Shown: piece by piece, positions 22,601 through 36,700 of the stretch
How positions within the stretch are numbered: the stretch's first letter is position 1
Layout: each line of letters begins with the position of its first letter
Source of the DNA: Apostichopus japonicus
Taxonomy: Eukaryota > Echinodermata > Holothuroidea > Aspidochirotida > Stichopodidae
Length of the DNA stretch: 64,000 nucleotides
Direction of reading: 5' to 3'
Assembly: GCF_037975245.1 (NCBI RefSeq)
Contig: NC_092580.1
Span: forward strand, 77,001 to 141,000
Translations under genes and position numbers: made by a program
Notes under the pieces: model-generated
What the model saw: the letters and a program-made list of their open reading frames with translations, nothing else
What the model was told of the DNA's origin: nothing
The model's database searches: none

Positions 22601-24750
22601 ACGGTCTCTGGAACTTTAAGTATTAGAAACGAACATAGATTTATATCAACTGCTGTCGTGGCGCGGTTGGTTGCTCTGTACCTCGTGAGCGTGACGTATT
22701 TTGGATCGCGGGCTCGAGACCAGGTGGGGGCAGTTTGCTTTTGCCGCGATCTCGTACGGTCTCTGGAACTTTAAGTATTAGAAACGAACATAGATTTATA
22801 TCAACTGCTGTCGTGGCGCGGTTGGTTGCTCTGTACCTCGTGAGCGTGACGTATTTTGGATCGCGGGCTCGAGACCAGGTGGGGGCAGTTTGCTTTTGCC
22901 GCGATCTCGTACGGTCTCTGGAACTTTAAGTATTAGAAACGAACATAGATTTATATCAACTGCTGTCGTGGCGCGGTTGGTTGCTCTGTACCTCGAGAGC
23001 GTGACGTATTTTGGATCGCGGGCTCGAGGCCAGGTGGGGGCAGTTTGCTTTTGCCGCGATCTTGTACGGTCTCTGGAACTTTAAGTATTAGAAACGAACA
23101 TAGATTTATATCAACTGCTGTCGTGGCGCGGTTGGTTGCTCTGTACCTCGAGAGCGTGACGTATTTTGGATCGCGGGCTCGAGACCAGGTGGGGGCAGTT
23201 TGCTTTTGCCGCGATCTTGTACGGTCTCTGGAACTTTAAGTATTAGAAACGAACATAGATTTATATCAACTGCTGTCTCGGCGCGGTTGGTTGCTCTGTA
23301 CCTCGAGAGCGTGACGTATTTTGGATCGCGGGCTCGAGACCAGGTGGGGGCAGTTTGCTTTTGCCGCGATCTAATACGGTCTCTGGAACTTTAAGTATTA
23401 GAAACGAACATAGATTTATATCAACTGCTGTCGTGGCGCGGTTGGTTGCTCTGTACCTCGAGAGCGTGACGTATTTTGGATCGCGGGCTCGAGACCAGGT
23501 GGGGGCAGTTTGCTTTTGCCGCGATCTTATACGGTCTCTGGAAACTTTAAGTATTAGAAACGAACATAGATTTATATCAACTGCTGTCGTGGCGCGGTTG
23601 GTTGCTCTGTACCTCGAGAGCGTGACGTATTTTGGATCGCGGGCTCGAGGCCAGGTGGGGGCAGTTTGCTTTTGCCGCGATCTCGTACGGTCTCTGGAAC
23701 TTTAAGTATTAGAAACGAACATAGATTTATATCAACTGCTGTCGTGGCGCGGTTGGTTGCTCTGTACCTCGTGAGCGTGACGTATTTTGGATCGCGGGCT
23801 CGAGACCAGGTGGGGGCAGTTTGCTTTTGCCGCGATCTCGTACGGTCTCTGGAACTTTAAGTATTAGAAACGAACATAGATTTATATCAACTGCTGTCGT
23901 GGCGCGGTTGGTTGCTCTGTACCTCGTGAGCGTGACGTATTTTGGATCGCGGGCTCGAGACCAGGTGGGGGCAGTTTGCTTTTGCCGCGATCTCGTACGG
24001 TCTCTGGAACTTTAAGTATTAGAAACGAACATAGATTTATATCAACTGCTGTCGTGGCGCGGTTGGTTGCTCTGTACCTCGAGAGCGTGACGTATTTTGG
24101 ATCGCGGGCTCGAGGCCAGGTGGGGGCAGTTTGCTTTCGCCGCGATCTTGTACGGTCTCTGGAACTTTAAGTATTAGAAACGAACATAGATTTATATCAA
24201 CTGCTGTCGTGGCGCGGTTGGTTGCTCTGTACCTCGAGAGCGTGACGTATTTTGGATCGCGGGCTCGAGACCAGGTGGGGGCAGTTTGCTTTTGCCGCGA
24301 TCTTGTACGGTCTCTGGAACTTTAAGTATTAGAAACGAACATAGATTTATATCAACTGCTGTCGTGGCGCGGTTGGTTGCTCTGTACCTCGAGAGCGTGA
24401 CGTATTTTGGATCGCGGGCTCGAGACCAGGTGGGGGCAGTTTGCTTTCGCCGCGATCTTGTACGGTCTCTGGAACTTTAAGTATTAGAAACGAACATAGA
24501 TTTATATCAACTGCTGTCTCGGCGCGGTTGGTTGCTCTGTACCTCGTGAGCGTGACGTATTTTGGATCGCGGGCTCGAGACCAGGTGGGGGCAGTTTGCT
24601 TTTGCCGCGATCTAATACGGTCTCTGGGAACTTTAAGTATTAGAAACGAACATAGATTTATATCAACTGCTGTCGTGGCGCGGTTGGTTGCTCTGTACCT
24701 CGAGAGCGTGACGTATTTTGGATCGCGGGCTCGAGACCAGGTGGGGGCAG
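19600..24750 (+). repeat. Satellite block with 9-mer (1399 bp) and 7-mer (1086 bp) higher-order repeats
   Basis: A nine-monomer unit starting at 19937 repeats at 21336 (shift 1399 bp). The series from 22580 repeats from 23666 with a shift of 1086 bp (seven monomers). Marks are TACCTCGTGAGCG in place of TACCTCGAGAGCG, CTCGAGGCC in the B-box-like motif, GTCTCGGCG (20479, 21878, 23277, 24517; spacings 1399, 1399, 1240), GTGCCGCGG (20948, 22347) and CTGGAAACTTT (20743, 22142, 23540). A duplicated CTCGTGAG monomer accounts for some register changes. Confidence 0.85.
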
Positions 24751-27700
24751 TTTGCTTTTGCCGCGATCTCATACGGTCTCTGGAACTTTAAGTATTAGAA
24801 ACGAACATAGATTTATATCAACTGCTGTCGTGGCGCGGTTGGTTGCTCTGTACCTCGAGAGCGTGACGTATTTTGGATCGCGGGCTCGAGACCAGGTGGG
24901 GGCAGTTTGCTTTTGCCGCGATCTTATACGGTCTCTGGGAACTTTAAGTTTTAGAAACGAACATAGATTTATATCAACTGCTGTCGTGGCGCGGTTGGTT
25001 GCTCTGTACCTCGAGAGCGTGACGTATTTTGGATCGCGGGCTCGAGACCAGGTGGGGGCAGTTTGCTTTTGCCGCGATCTCATACGGTCTCTGGGAACTT
25101 TAAGTATTAGAAACGAACATAGATTTATATCAACTGCTGTCGTGGCGCGGTTGGTTGCTCTGTACCTCGAGAGCGTGACGTATTTTGGATCGCGGGCTCG
25201 AGACCAGGTGGGGGCAGTTTGCTTTTGCCGCGATCTCATACGGTCTCTGGAACTTTAAGTATTAGAAAAGAACATAGATTTATATCAACTGCTGTCGTGG
25301 CGCGGTTGGTTGCTCTGTACCTCGAGAGCGTGACGTATTTTGGATCGCGGGCTCGAGACCAGGTGGGGGCAGTTTGCTTTTTCCGCGATCTCATACGGTC
25401 TCTGGAACTTTAAGTATTAGAAACGAACATAGATTTATATCAACTGCTGTCGTGGCGCGGTTGGTTGCTCTGTACCTCGAGAGCGTGACGTATTTTGGAT
25501 CGCGGGCTCGAGACCAGGTGGGGGCAGTTTGCTTTTGCCGCGATCTCATACGGTCTCTGGAACTTTAAGTATTAGAAACGAACATAGATTTATATCAACT
25601 GCTGTCGTGGCGCGGTTGGTTGCTCTGTACCTCGAGAGCGTGACGTATTTTGGATCGCGGGCTCGAGACCAGGTGGGGGCAGTATGCTTTTGCCGCGATC
25701 TTGTACGGTCTCGGGAACCTTAAGTATTAGAAACGAACATAGATTTATATCAACTGCTGTCGTGGCGCGGTTGGTTGCTCTGTACCTCGAGAGCGTGACG
25801 TATTTTGGATCGCGGGCTCGAGACCAGGTGGGGGCAGTTTGCTTTTGCCGCGATCTTGTACGGTCTCTGGAACTTTAAGTATTAGAAACGAACATAGATT
25901 TATATCAACTGCTGTCGTGGCGCGGTTGGTTGCTCTGTACCTCGAGAGCGTGACGTATTTTGGATCGCGGGCTCGAGACCAGGTGGGGGCAGTTTGCTTT
26001 TGCCGCGATCTTGTACGGTCTCTGGAACTTTAAGTATTAGAAACGAACATAGATTTATATCAACTGCTGTCGTGGCGCGGTTGGTTGCTCTGTACCTCGT
26101 GAGCGTGACGTATTTTGGATCGCGGGCTCGAGACCAGGTGGGGGCAGTTTGCTTTTGCCGCGATCTCATACGGTCTCTGGGAACTTTAAGTATTAGAAAC
26201 GAACATAGATTTATATCAACTGCTGTCGTGGCGCGGTTGGTTGCTCTGTACCTCGAGAGCGTGACGTATTTTGGATCGCGGGCTCGAGACCAGGTGGGGG
26301 CAGTTTGCTTTTGCCGCGATCTCATACGGTCTCTGGAACTTTAAGTATTAGAAACGAACATAGATTTATATCAACTGCTGTCGTGGCGCGGTTGGTTGCT
26401 CTGTACCTCGAGAGCGTGACGTATTTTGGATCGCGGGCTCGAGACCAGGTGGGGGCAGTATGCTTTTGCCGCGATCTTGTACGGTCTCGGGAACTTTAAG
26501 TATTAGAAACGAACATAGATTTATATCAACTGCTGTCGTGGCGCGGTTGGTTGCTCTGTACCTCGAGAGCGTGACGTATTTTGGATCGCGGGCTCGAGAC
26601 CAGGTGGGGGCAGTTTGCTTTTGCCGCGATCTCATACCGTCTCTGGGAACTTTAAGTATTAGAAACGAACATAGATTTATATCAACTGCTGTCGTGGCGC
26701 GGTTGGTTGCTCTGTACCTCGAGAGCGTGACGTATTTTGGATCGCGGGCTCGAGGCCAGGTGGGGGCAGTTTGCTTTTGCCGCGATCTCATACGGTCTCT
26801 GGGAACTTTAAGTATTAGAAACGAACATAGATTTATATCAACTGCTGTCGTGGCGCGGTTGGTTGCTCTGTACCTCGAGAGCGTGACGTATTTTGGATCG
26901 CGGGCTCGAGACCAGGTGGGGGCAGTTTGCTTTTGCCGCGATCTCATACGGTCTCTGGAACTTTAAGTATTAGAAAAGAACATAGATTTATATCAACTGC
27001 TGTCGTGGCGCGGTTGGTTGCTCTGTACCTCGAGAGCGTGACGTATTTTGGATCGCGGGCTCGAGACCAGGTGGGGGCAGTTTGCTTTTGCCGCGATCTC
27101 ATACGGTCTCTGGAACTTTAAGTATTAGAAAAGAACATAGATTTATATCAACTGCTGTCGTGGCGCGGTTGGTTGCTCTGTACCTCGAGAGCGTGACGTA
27201 TTTTGGATCGCGGGCTCGAGACCAGGTGGGGGCAGTTTGCTTTTTCCGCGATCTCATACGGTCTCTGGAACTTTAAGTATTAGAAACGAACATAGATTTA
27301 TATCAACTGCTGTCGTGGCGCGGTTGGTTGCTCTGTACCTCGAGAGCGTGACGTATTTTGGATCGCGGGCTCGAGACCAGGTGGGGGCAGTTTGCTTTTG
27401 CCGCGATCTCATACGGTCTCTGGAACTTTAAGTATTAGAAACGAACATAGATTTATATCAACTGCTGTCGTGGCGCGGTTGGTTGCTCTGTACCTCGAGA
27501 GCGTGATGTATTTTGGATCGCGGGCTCGAGACCAGGTGGGGGCAGTTTGCTTTTGCCGCGATCTTATACGGTCTCTGGAACTTTAAGTATTAGAAACGAA
27601 CATAGATTTATATCAACTGCTGTCGTGGCGCGGTTGGTTGCTCTGTACCTCGAGAGCGTGACGTATTTTGGATCGCGGGCTCGAGACCAGGTGGGGGCAG

Positions 27701-30700
27701 TATGCTTTTGCCGCGATCTTGTACGGTCTCGGGAACTTTAAGTATTAGAAACGAACATAGATTTATATCAACTGCTGTCGTGGCGCGGTTGGTTGCTCTG
27801 TACGTCGAGAGCGTGACGTATTTTGGATCGCGGGCTCGAGACCAGGTGGGGGCAGTTTGCTTTTGCCGCGATCTCATACCGTCTCTGGGAACTTTAAGTA
27901 TTAGAAACGAACATAGATTTATATCAACTGCTGTCGTGGCGCGGTTGGTTGCTCTGTACCTCGAGAGCGTGACGTATTTTGGATCGCGGGCTCGAGACCA
28001 GGTGGGGGCAGTTTGCTTTTGCCGCGATCTCATACGGTCTCTGGGAACTTTAAGTATTAGAAACGAACATAGATTTATGTCAACTGCTGTCGTGGCGCGG
28101 TTGGTTGCTCTGTACCTCGAGAGCGTTTCGATTTTTGGATCGCGGGCTCGAGACCAGGTGGGGGCAGTTTGCTTTTGCCGCGATCTCATACGGTCTCTGG
28201 GAACTTTAAGTATTAGAAACGAACATAGATTTATATCAACTGCTGTCGTGGCGCGGTTGGTTGCTCTGTACCTCGAGAGCGTGACGTATTTTGGATCGCG
28301 GGCTCGAGACCAGGTGGGGGCAGTTTGCTTTTGTCGCGATCTGGTACGGTCTCTGGAACTTTAAGTATTAGAAACTAACATAGATTTATATCAACTGCTG
28401 TCGTGGCGCGGTTGGTTGCTCTGTACCTCGAGAGCGTGACGTATTTTGGATCGCGGGCTCGAGACCAGGTGGGGGCAGTTTGCTTTTGCCGCGATCTCAT
28501 ACGGTCTCTGGGAACTTTAAGTATTAGAAACGAACATAGATTTATATCAACTGCTGTCGTGGCGCGGTTGGTTGCTCTGTACCTCGAGAGCGTGACGTAT
28601 TTTGGATCGCGGGCTCGAGACCAGGTGGGGGCAGTTTGCTTTTGTCGCGATCTGGTACGGTCTCTGGAACTTTAAGTATTAGAAACTAAAAAATATTTAT
28701 ATCAACTGCTGTCGTGGCGCGGTTGGTTGCTCTGTACCTCGAGAGCGTGACGTATTTTGGATCGCGGGCTCGAGACCAGGTGGGGGCAGTTTGCTTTTGT
28801 CGCGATCTTATACGGTCTCTGGGAACTTTAAGTATTAGAAACGAACATAGATTTATATCAACTGCTGTCGTGGCGCGGTTGGTTGCTCTGTACCTCGAGA
28901 GCGTGACGTATTTTGGATCGCGGGCTCGAGACCAGGTGGGGGCAGTTTGCTTTTGCCGCGATCTTATACGGTCTCTGGGAACTTTAAGTATTAGAAACGA
29001 ACATAGATTTATATCAACTGCTGTCGTGGCGCGGTTGGTTGCTCTGTACCTCGAGAGCGTGACGATTTTTGGATCGCGGGCTCGAGACCAGGTGGGGGCA
29101 GTTTGCTTTTGCCGCGATCTCATACGGTCTCTGGGAACTTTAAGTATTAGAAACGAACATAGATTTATATCAACTGCTGTCGTGGCGCGGTTGGTTGCTC
29201 TGTACCTCGAGAGCGTGACGTATTTTGGATCGCGGGCTCGAGACCAGGTGGGGGCAGTTTGCTTTTGCCGCGATCTCATACGGTCTCTGGAACTTTAAGT
29301 ATTAGAAAAGAACATAGATTTATATCAACTGCTGTCGTGGCGCGGTTGGTTGCTCTGTACCTCGAGAGCGTGACGTATTTTGGATCGCGGGCTCGAGACC
29401 AGGTGGGGGCAGTTTGCTTTTTCCGCGATCTCATACGGTCTCTGGAACTTTAAGTATTAGAAACGAACATAGATTTATATCAACTGCTGTCGTGGCGCGG
29501 TTGGTTGCTCTGTACCTCGAGAGCGTGACGTATTTTGGATCGCGGGCTCGAGACCAGGTGGGGGCAGTTTGCTTTTGCCGCGATCTCATACGGTCTCTGG
29601 AACTTTAAGTATTAGAAACGAACATAGATTTATATCAACTGCTGTCGTGGCGCGGTTGGTTGCTCTGTACCTCGAGAGCGTGACGTATTTTGGATCGCGG
29701 GCTCGAGACCAGGTGGGGGCAGTTTGCTTTTGCCGCGATCTCATACGGTCTCTGGAACTTTAAGTATTAGAAACGAACATAGATTTATATCAACTGCTGT
29801 CGTGGCGCGGTTGGTTGCTCTGTACCTCGAGAGCGTGACGTATTTTGGATCGCGGGCTCGAGACCAGGTGGGGGCAGTATGCTTTTGCCGCGATCTTGTA
29901 CGGTCTCGGGAACTTTAAGTATTAGAAACGAACATAGATTTATATCAACTGCTGTCGTGGCGCGGTTGGTTGCTCTGTACCTCGAGAGCGTGACGTATTT
30001 TGGATCGCGGGCTCGAGACCAGGTGGGGGCAGTTTGCTTTTGCCGCGATCTCATACCGTCTCTGGGAACTTTAAGTATTAGAAACGAAAATAGATTTATA
30101 TCAACTGCTGTCGTGGCGCGGTTGGTTGCTCTGTACCTCGAGAGCGTGACGTATTTTGGATCGCGGGCTCGAGGCCAGGTGGGGGCAGTTTGCTTTTGCC
30201 GCGATCTCATACGGTCTCTGGGAACTTTAAGTATTAGAAACGAACATAGATTTATATCAACTGCTGTCGTGGCGCGGTTGGTTGCTCTGTACCTCGAGAG
30301 CGTGACGTATTTTGGATCGCGGGCTCGAGACCAGGTGGGGGCAGTTTGCTTTTGCCGCGATCTCATACGGTCTCTGGAACTTTAAGTATTAGAAAAGAAC
30401 ATAGATTTATATCAACTGCTGTCGTGGCGCGGTTGGTTGCTCTGTACCTCGAGAGCGTGACGTATTTTGGATCGCGGGCTCGAGACCAGGTGGGGGCAGT
30501 TTGCTTTTGCCGCGATCTCATACCGTCTCTGGGAACTTTAAGTATTAGAAACGAACATAGATTTATATCAACTGCTGTCGTGGCGCGGTTGGTTGCTCTG
30601 TACCTCGAGAGCGTGACGTATTTTGGATCGCGGGCTCGAGACCAGGTGGGGGCAGTTTGCTTTTGTCGCGATCTGGTACGGTCTCTGGAACTTTAAGTAT

Positions 30701-33700
30701 TAGAAACTAAAATAGATTTATATCAACTGCTGTCGTGGCGCGGTTGGTTGCTCTGTACCTCGAGAGCGTGACGTATTTTGGATCGCGGGCTCGAGACCAG
30801 GTGGGGGCAGTTTGCTTTTGTCGCGATCTTATACGGTCTCTGGGAACTTTAAGTATTAGAAACGAACATAGATTTATATCAACTGCTGTCGTGGCGCGGT
30901 TGGTTGCTCTGTACCTCGAGAGCGTGACGTATTTTGGATCGCGGGCTCGAGACCAGGTGGGGGCAGTTTGCTTTTGCCGCGATCTTATACGGTCTCTGGG
31001 AACTTTAAGTATTAGAAACGAACATAGATTTATATCAACTGCTGTCGTGGCGCGGTTGGTTGCTCTGTACCTCGAGAGCGTGACGATTTTTGGATCGCGG
31101 GCTCGAGACCAGGTGGGGGCAGTTTGCTTTTGCCGCGATCTCATACGGTCTCTGGAACTTTAAGTATTAGAAACGAACATAGATTTATATCAACTGCTGT
31201 CGTGGCGCGGTTGGTTGCTCTGTACCTCGAGAGCGTGATGTATTTTGGATCGCGGGCTCGAGACCAGGTGGGGGCAGTATGCTTTTGCCGCGATCTTGTA
31301 CGGTCTCGGGAACTTTAAGTATTAGAAACGAACATAGATTTATATCAACTGCTGTCGTGGCGCGGTTGGTTGCTCTGTACCTCGAGAGCGTGACGTATTT
31401 TGGATCGCGGGCTCGAGACCAGGTGGGGGCAGTTTGCTTTTGCCGCGATCTCATACCGTCTCTGGGAACTTTAAGTATTAGAAACGAACATAGATTTATA
31501 TCAACTGCTGTCGTGGCGCGGTTGGTTGCTCTGTACCTCGAGAGCGTGACGTATTTTGGATCGCGGGCTCGAGGCCAGGTGGGGGCAGTTTGCTTTTGCC
31601 GCGATCTCATACGGTCTCTGGGAACTTTAAGTATTAGAAACGAACATAGATTTATATCAACTGCTGTCGTGGCGCGGTTGGTTGCTCTGTACCTCGAGAG
31701 CGTGACGTATTTTGGATCGCGGGCTCGAGACCAGGTGGGGGCAGTTTGCTTTTGCCGCGATCTCATACGGTCTCTGGAACTTTAAGTATTAGAAAAGAAC
31801 ATAGATTTATATCAACTGCTGTCGTGGCGCGGTTGGTTGCTCTGTACCTCGAGAGCGTGACGTATTTTGGATCGCGGGCTCGAGACCAGGTGGGGGCAGT
31901 TTGCTTTTGCCGCGATCTCATACGGTCTCTGGAACTTTAAGTATTAGAAAAGAACATAGATTTATATCAACTGCTGTCGTGGCGCGGTTGGTTGCTCTGT
32001 ACCTCGAGAGCGTGACGTATTTTGGATCGCGGGCTCGAGACCAGGTGGGGGCAGTTTGCTTTTTCCGCGATCTCATACGGTCTCTGGAACTTTAAGTATT
32101 AGAAACGAACATAGATTTATATCAACTGCTGTCGTGGCGCGGTTGGTTGCTCTGTACCTCGAGAGCGTGACGTATTTTGGATCGCGGGCTCGAGACCAGG
32201 TGGGGGCAGTTTGCTTTTGCCGCGATCTCATACGGTCTCTGGAACTTTAAGTATTAGAAACGAACATAGATTTATATCAACTGCTGTCGTGGCGCGGTTG
32301 GTTGCTCTGTACCTCGAGAGCGTGATGTATTTTGGATCGCGGGCTCGAGACCAGGTGGGGGCAGTTTGCTTTTGCCGCGATCTTATACGGTCTCTGGAAC
32401 TTTAAGTATTAGAAACGAACATAGATTTATATCAACTGCTGTCGTGGCGCGGTTGGTTGCTCTGTACCTCGAGAGCGTGACGTATTTTGGATCGCGGGCT
32501 CGAGACCAGGTGGGGGCAGTTTGCTTTTGCCGCGATCTCATACGGTCTCTGGAACTTTAAGTATTAGAAACGAACATAGATTTATATCAACTGCTGTCGT
32601 GGCGCGGTTGGTTGCTCTGTACCTCGAGAGCGTGACGTATTTTGGATCGCGGGCTCGAGACCAGGTGGGGGCAGTATGCTTTTGCCGCGATCTTGTACGG
32701 TCTCGGGAACTTTAAGTATTAGAAACGAACATAGATTTATATCAACTGCTGTCGTGGCGCGGTTGGTTGCTCTGTACCTCGAGAGCGTGACGTATTTTGG
32801 ATCGCGGGCTCGAGACCAGGTGGGGGCAGTTTGCTTTTGCCGCGATCTCATACCGTCTCTGAAACTTTAAGTATTAGAAACGAACATAGATTTATATCAA
32901 CTGCTGTCGTGGCGCGGTTGGTTGCTCTGTAACTCGAGAGCGTGACGTATTTTGGATCGCGGGCTCGAGACCAGGTGGGGGCAGTTTGCTTTTGCCGCGA
33001 TCTCATACGGTCTCTGAGAACTTTAAGTATTAGAAACGAACATAGATTTATATCAACTGCTGTCGTGGCGCGGTTGGTTGCTCTGTACCTCGAGAGCGTG
33101 ACGTATTTTGGATCGCGGGCTCGAGACCAGGTGCGGGCAGTTTGCTTTTGCCGCGATCTCATACGGTCTCTGGAACTTTAAGTATTAGAAAAGAACATAG
33201 ATTTATATCAACTGCTGTCGTGGCGCGGTTGGTTGCTCTGTACCTCGAGAGCGTGACGTATTTTGGATCGCGGGCTCGAGACCAGGTGGGGGCAGTTTGC
33301 TTTTTCCGCGATCTCATACGGTCTCTGGAACTTTAAGTATTAGAAACGAACATAGATTTATATCAACTGCTGTCGTGGCGCGGTTGGTTGCTCTGTACCT
33401 CGAGAGCGTGACGTATTTTGGATCGCGGGCTCGAGACCAGGTGGGGGCAGTTTGCTTTTGCCGCGATCTCATACGGTCTCTGGAACTTTAAGTATTAGAA
33501 ACGAACATAGATTTATATCAACTGCTGTCGTGGCGCGGTTGGTTGCTCTGTACCTCGAGAGCGTGATGTATTTTGGATCGCGGGCTCGAGACCAGGTGGG
33601 GGCAGTTTGCTTTTGCCGCGATCTTATACGGTCTCTGGAACTTTAAGTATTAGAAACGAACATAGATTTATATCAACTGCTGTCGTGGCGCGGTTGTTTG

Positions 33701-36700
33701 CTCTGTACCTCGAGAGCGTGACGTATTTTGGATCGCGGGCTCGAGACCAGGTGGGGGCAGTTTGCTTTTGCCGCGATCTCATACGGTCTCTGGAACTTTA
33801 AGTATTAGAAACGAACATAGATTTATATCAACTGCTGTCGTGGCGCGGTTGGTTGCTCTGTACCTCGAGAGCGTGACGTATTTTGGATCGCGGGCTCGAG
33901 ACCAGGTGGGGGCAGTATGCTTTTGCCGCGATCTTGTACGGTCTCGGGAACTTTAAGTATTAGAAACGAACATAGATTTATATCAACTGCTGTCGTGGCG
34001 CGGTTGGTTGCTCTGTACCTCGAGAGCGTGACGTATTTTGGATCGCGGGCTCGAGACCAGGTGGGGGCAGTTTGCTTTTGCCGCGATCTCATACCGTCTC
34101 TGGGAACTTTAAGTATTAGAAACGAACATAGATTTATATCAACTGCTGTCGTGGCGCGGTTGGTTGCTCTGTACCTCGAGAGCGTGACGTATTTTGGATC
34201 GCGGGCTCGAGGCCAGGTGGGGGCAGTTTGCTTTTGCCGCGATCTCATACGGTCTCTGGGAACTTTAAGTATTAGAAACGAACATAGATTTATATCAACT
34301 GCTGTCGTGGCGCGGTTGGTTGCTCTGTACCTCGAGAGCGTGACGTATTTTGGATCGCGGGCTCGAGACCAGGTGGGGGCAGTTTGCTTTTGCCGCGATC
34401 TCATACGGTCTCTGGAACTTTAAGTATTAGAAAAGAACATAGATTTATATCAACTGCTGTCGTGGCGCGGTTGGTTGCTCTGTACCTCGAGAGCGTGACG
34501 TATTTTGGATCGCGGGCTCGAGACCAGGTGGGGGCAGTTTGCTTTTGCCGCGATCTCATACGGTCTCTGGAACTTTAAGTATTAGAAAAGAACATAGATT
34601 TATATCAACTGCTGTCGTGGCGCGGTTGGTTGCTCTGTACCTCGAGAGCGTGACGTATTTTGGATCGCGGGCTCGAGACCAGGTGGGGGCAGTTTGCTTT
34701 TTCCGCGATCTCATACGGTCTCTGGAACTTTAAGTATTAGAAACGAACATAGATTTATATCAACTGCTGTCGTGGCGCGGTTGGTTGCTCTGTACCTCGA
34801 GAGCGTGACGTATTTTGGATCGCGGGCTCGAGACCAGGTGGGGGCAGTTTGCTTTTGCCGCGATCTTATACGGTCTCTGGAACTTTAAGTATTAGAAACG
34901 AACATAGATTTATATCAACTGCTGTCGTGGCGCGGTTGGTTGCTCTGTACCTCGAGAGCGTGACGATTTTTGGATCGCGGGCTCGAGACCAGGTGGGGGC
35001 AGTTTGCTTTTGCCGCGATCTCATACGGTCTCTGGGAACTTTAAGTATTAGAAACGAACATAGATTTATGTCAACTGCTGTCGTGGCGCGGTTGGTTGCT
35101 CTGTACCTCGAGAGCGTGACGATTTTTGGATCGCGGGCTCGAGACCAGGTGGGGGCAGTTTGCTTTTGCCGCGATCTCATACGGTCTCTGGGAACTTTAA
35201 GTATTAGAAACGAACATAGATTTATATCAACTGCTGTCGTGGCGCGGTTGGTTGCTCTGTACCTCGAGAGCGTGACGTATTTTGGATCGCGGGCTCGAGA
35301 CCAGGTGGGGGCAGTTTGCTTTTGTCGCGATCTGGTACGGTCTCTGGAACTTTAAGTATTAGAAACGAACATAGATTTATATCAACTGCTGTCGTGGCGC
35401 GGTTGGTTGCTCTGTACCTCGAGAGCGTGATGTATTTTGGATCGCGGGCTCGAGACCAGGTGGGGGCAGTTTGCTTTTGCCGCGATCTCATACGGTCTCT
35501 GGAACTTTAAGTATTAGAAACGAACATAGATTTATATCAACTGCTGTCGTGGCGCGGTTGGTTGCTCTGTACCTCGAGAGCGTGACGTATTTTGGATCGC
35601 GGGCTCGAGACCAGGTGGGGGCAGTTTGCTTTTGCCGCGATCTCATACGGTCTCTGGAACTTTAAGTATTAGAAACGAACATAGATTTATAGCAACTGCT
35701 GTCGTGGCGCGGTTGGTTGCTCTGTACGTCGAGAGCGTGACGTATTTTGGATCGCGGGCTCGAGACCAGGTGGGGGCAGTATGCTTTTGCCGCGATCTTG
35801 TACGGTCTCGGGAACTTTAAGTATTAGAAACGAACATAGATTTATATCAACTGCTGTCGTGGCGCGGTTGGTTGCTCTGTACGTCGAGAGCGTGACGTAT
35901 TTTGGATCGCGGGCTCGAGACCAGGTGGGGGCAGTTTGCTTTTGCCGCGATCTCATACCGTCTCTGGGAACTTTAAGTATTAGAAACGAACATAGATTTA
36001 TATCAACTGCTGTCGTGGCGCGGTTGGTTGCTCTGTACCTCGAGAGCGTGACGTATTTTGGATCGCGGGCTCGAGACCAGGTGGGGGCAGTTTGCTTTTG
36101 CCGCGATCTAATACGGTCTCTGGGAACTTTAAGTATTAGAAACGAACATAGATTTATGTCAACTGCTGTCGTGGCGCGGTTGGTTGCTCTGTACCTCGAG
36201 AGCGTGACGATTTTTGGATCGCGGGCTCGAGACCAGGTGGGGGCAGTTTGCTTTTGCCGCGATCTCATACGGTCTCTGGGAACTTTAAGTATTAGAAACG
36301 AACATAGATTTATATCAACTGCTGTCGTGGCGCGGTTGGTTGCTCTGTACCTCGAGAGCGTGACGTATTTTGGATCGCGGGCTCGAGACCAGGTGGGGGC
36401 AGTTTGCTTTTGTCGCGATCTGGTACGGTCTCTGGAACTTTAAGTATTAGAAACTAACATAGATTTATATCAACTGCTGTCGTGGCGCGGTTGGTTGCTC
36501 TGTACCTCGAGAGCGTGACGTATTTTGGATCGCGGGCTCGAGACCAGGTGGGGGCAGTTTGCTTTTGCCGCGATCTCATACGGTCTCTGGGAACTTTAAG
36601 TATTAGAAACGAACATAGATTTATATCAACTGCTGTCGTGGCGCGGTTGGTTGCTCTGTACCTCGAGAGCGTGACGTATTTTGGATCGCGGGCTCGAGAC

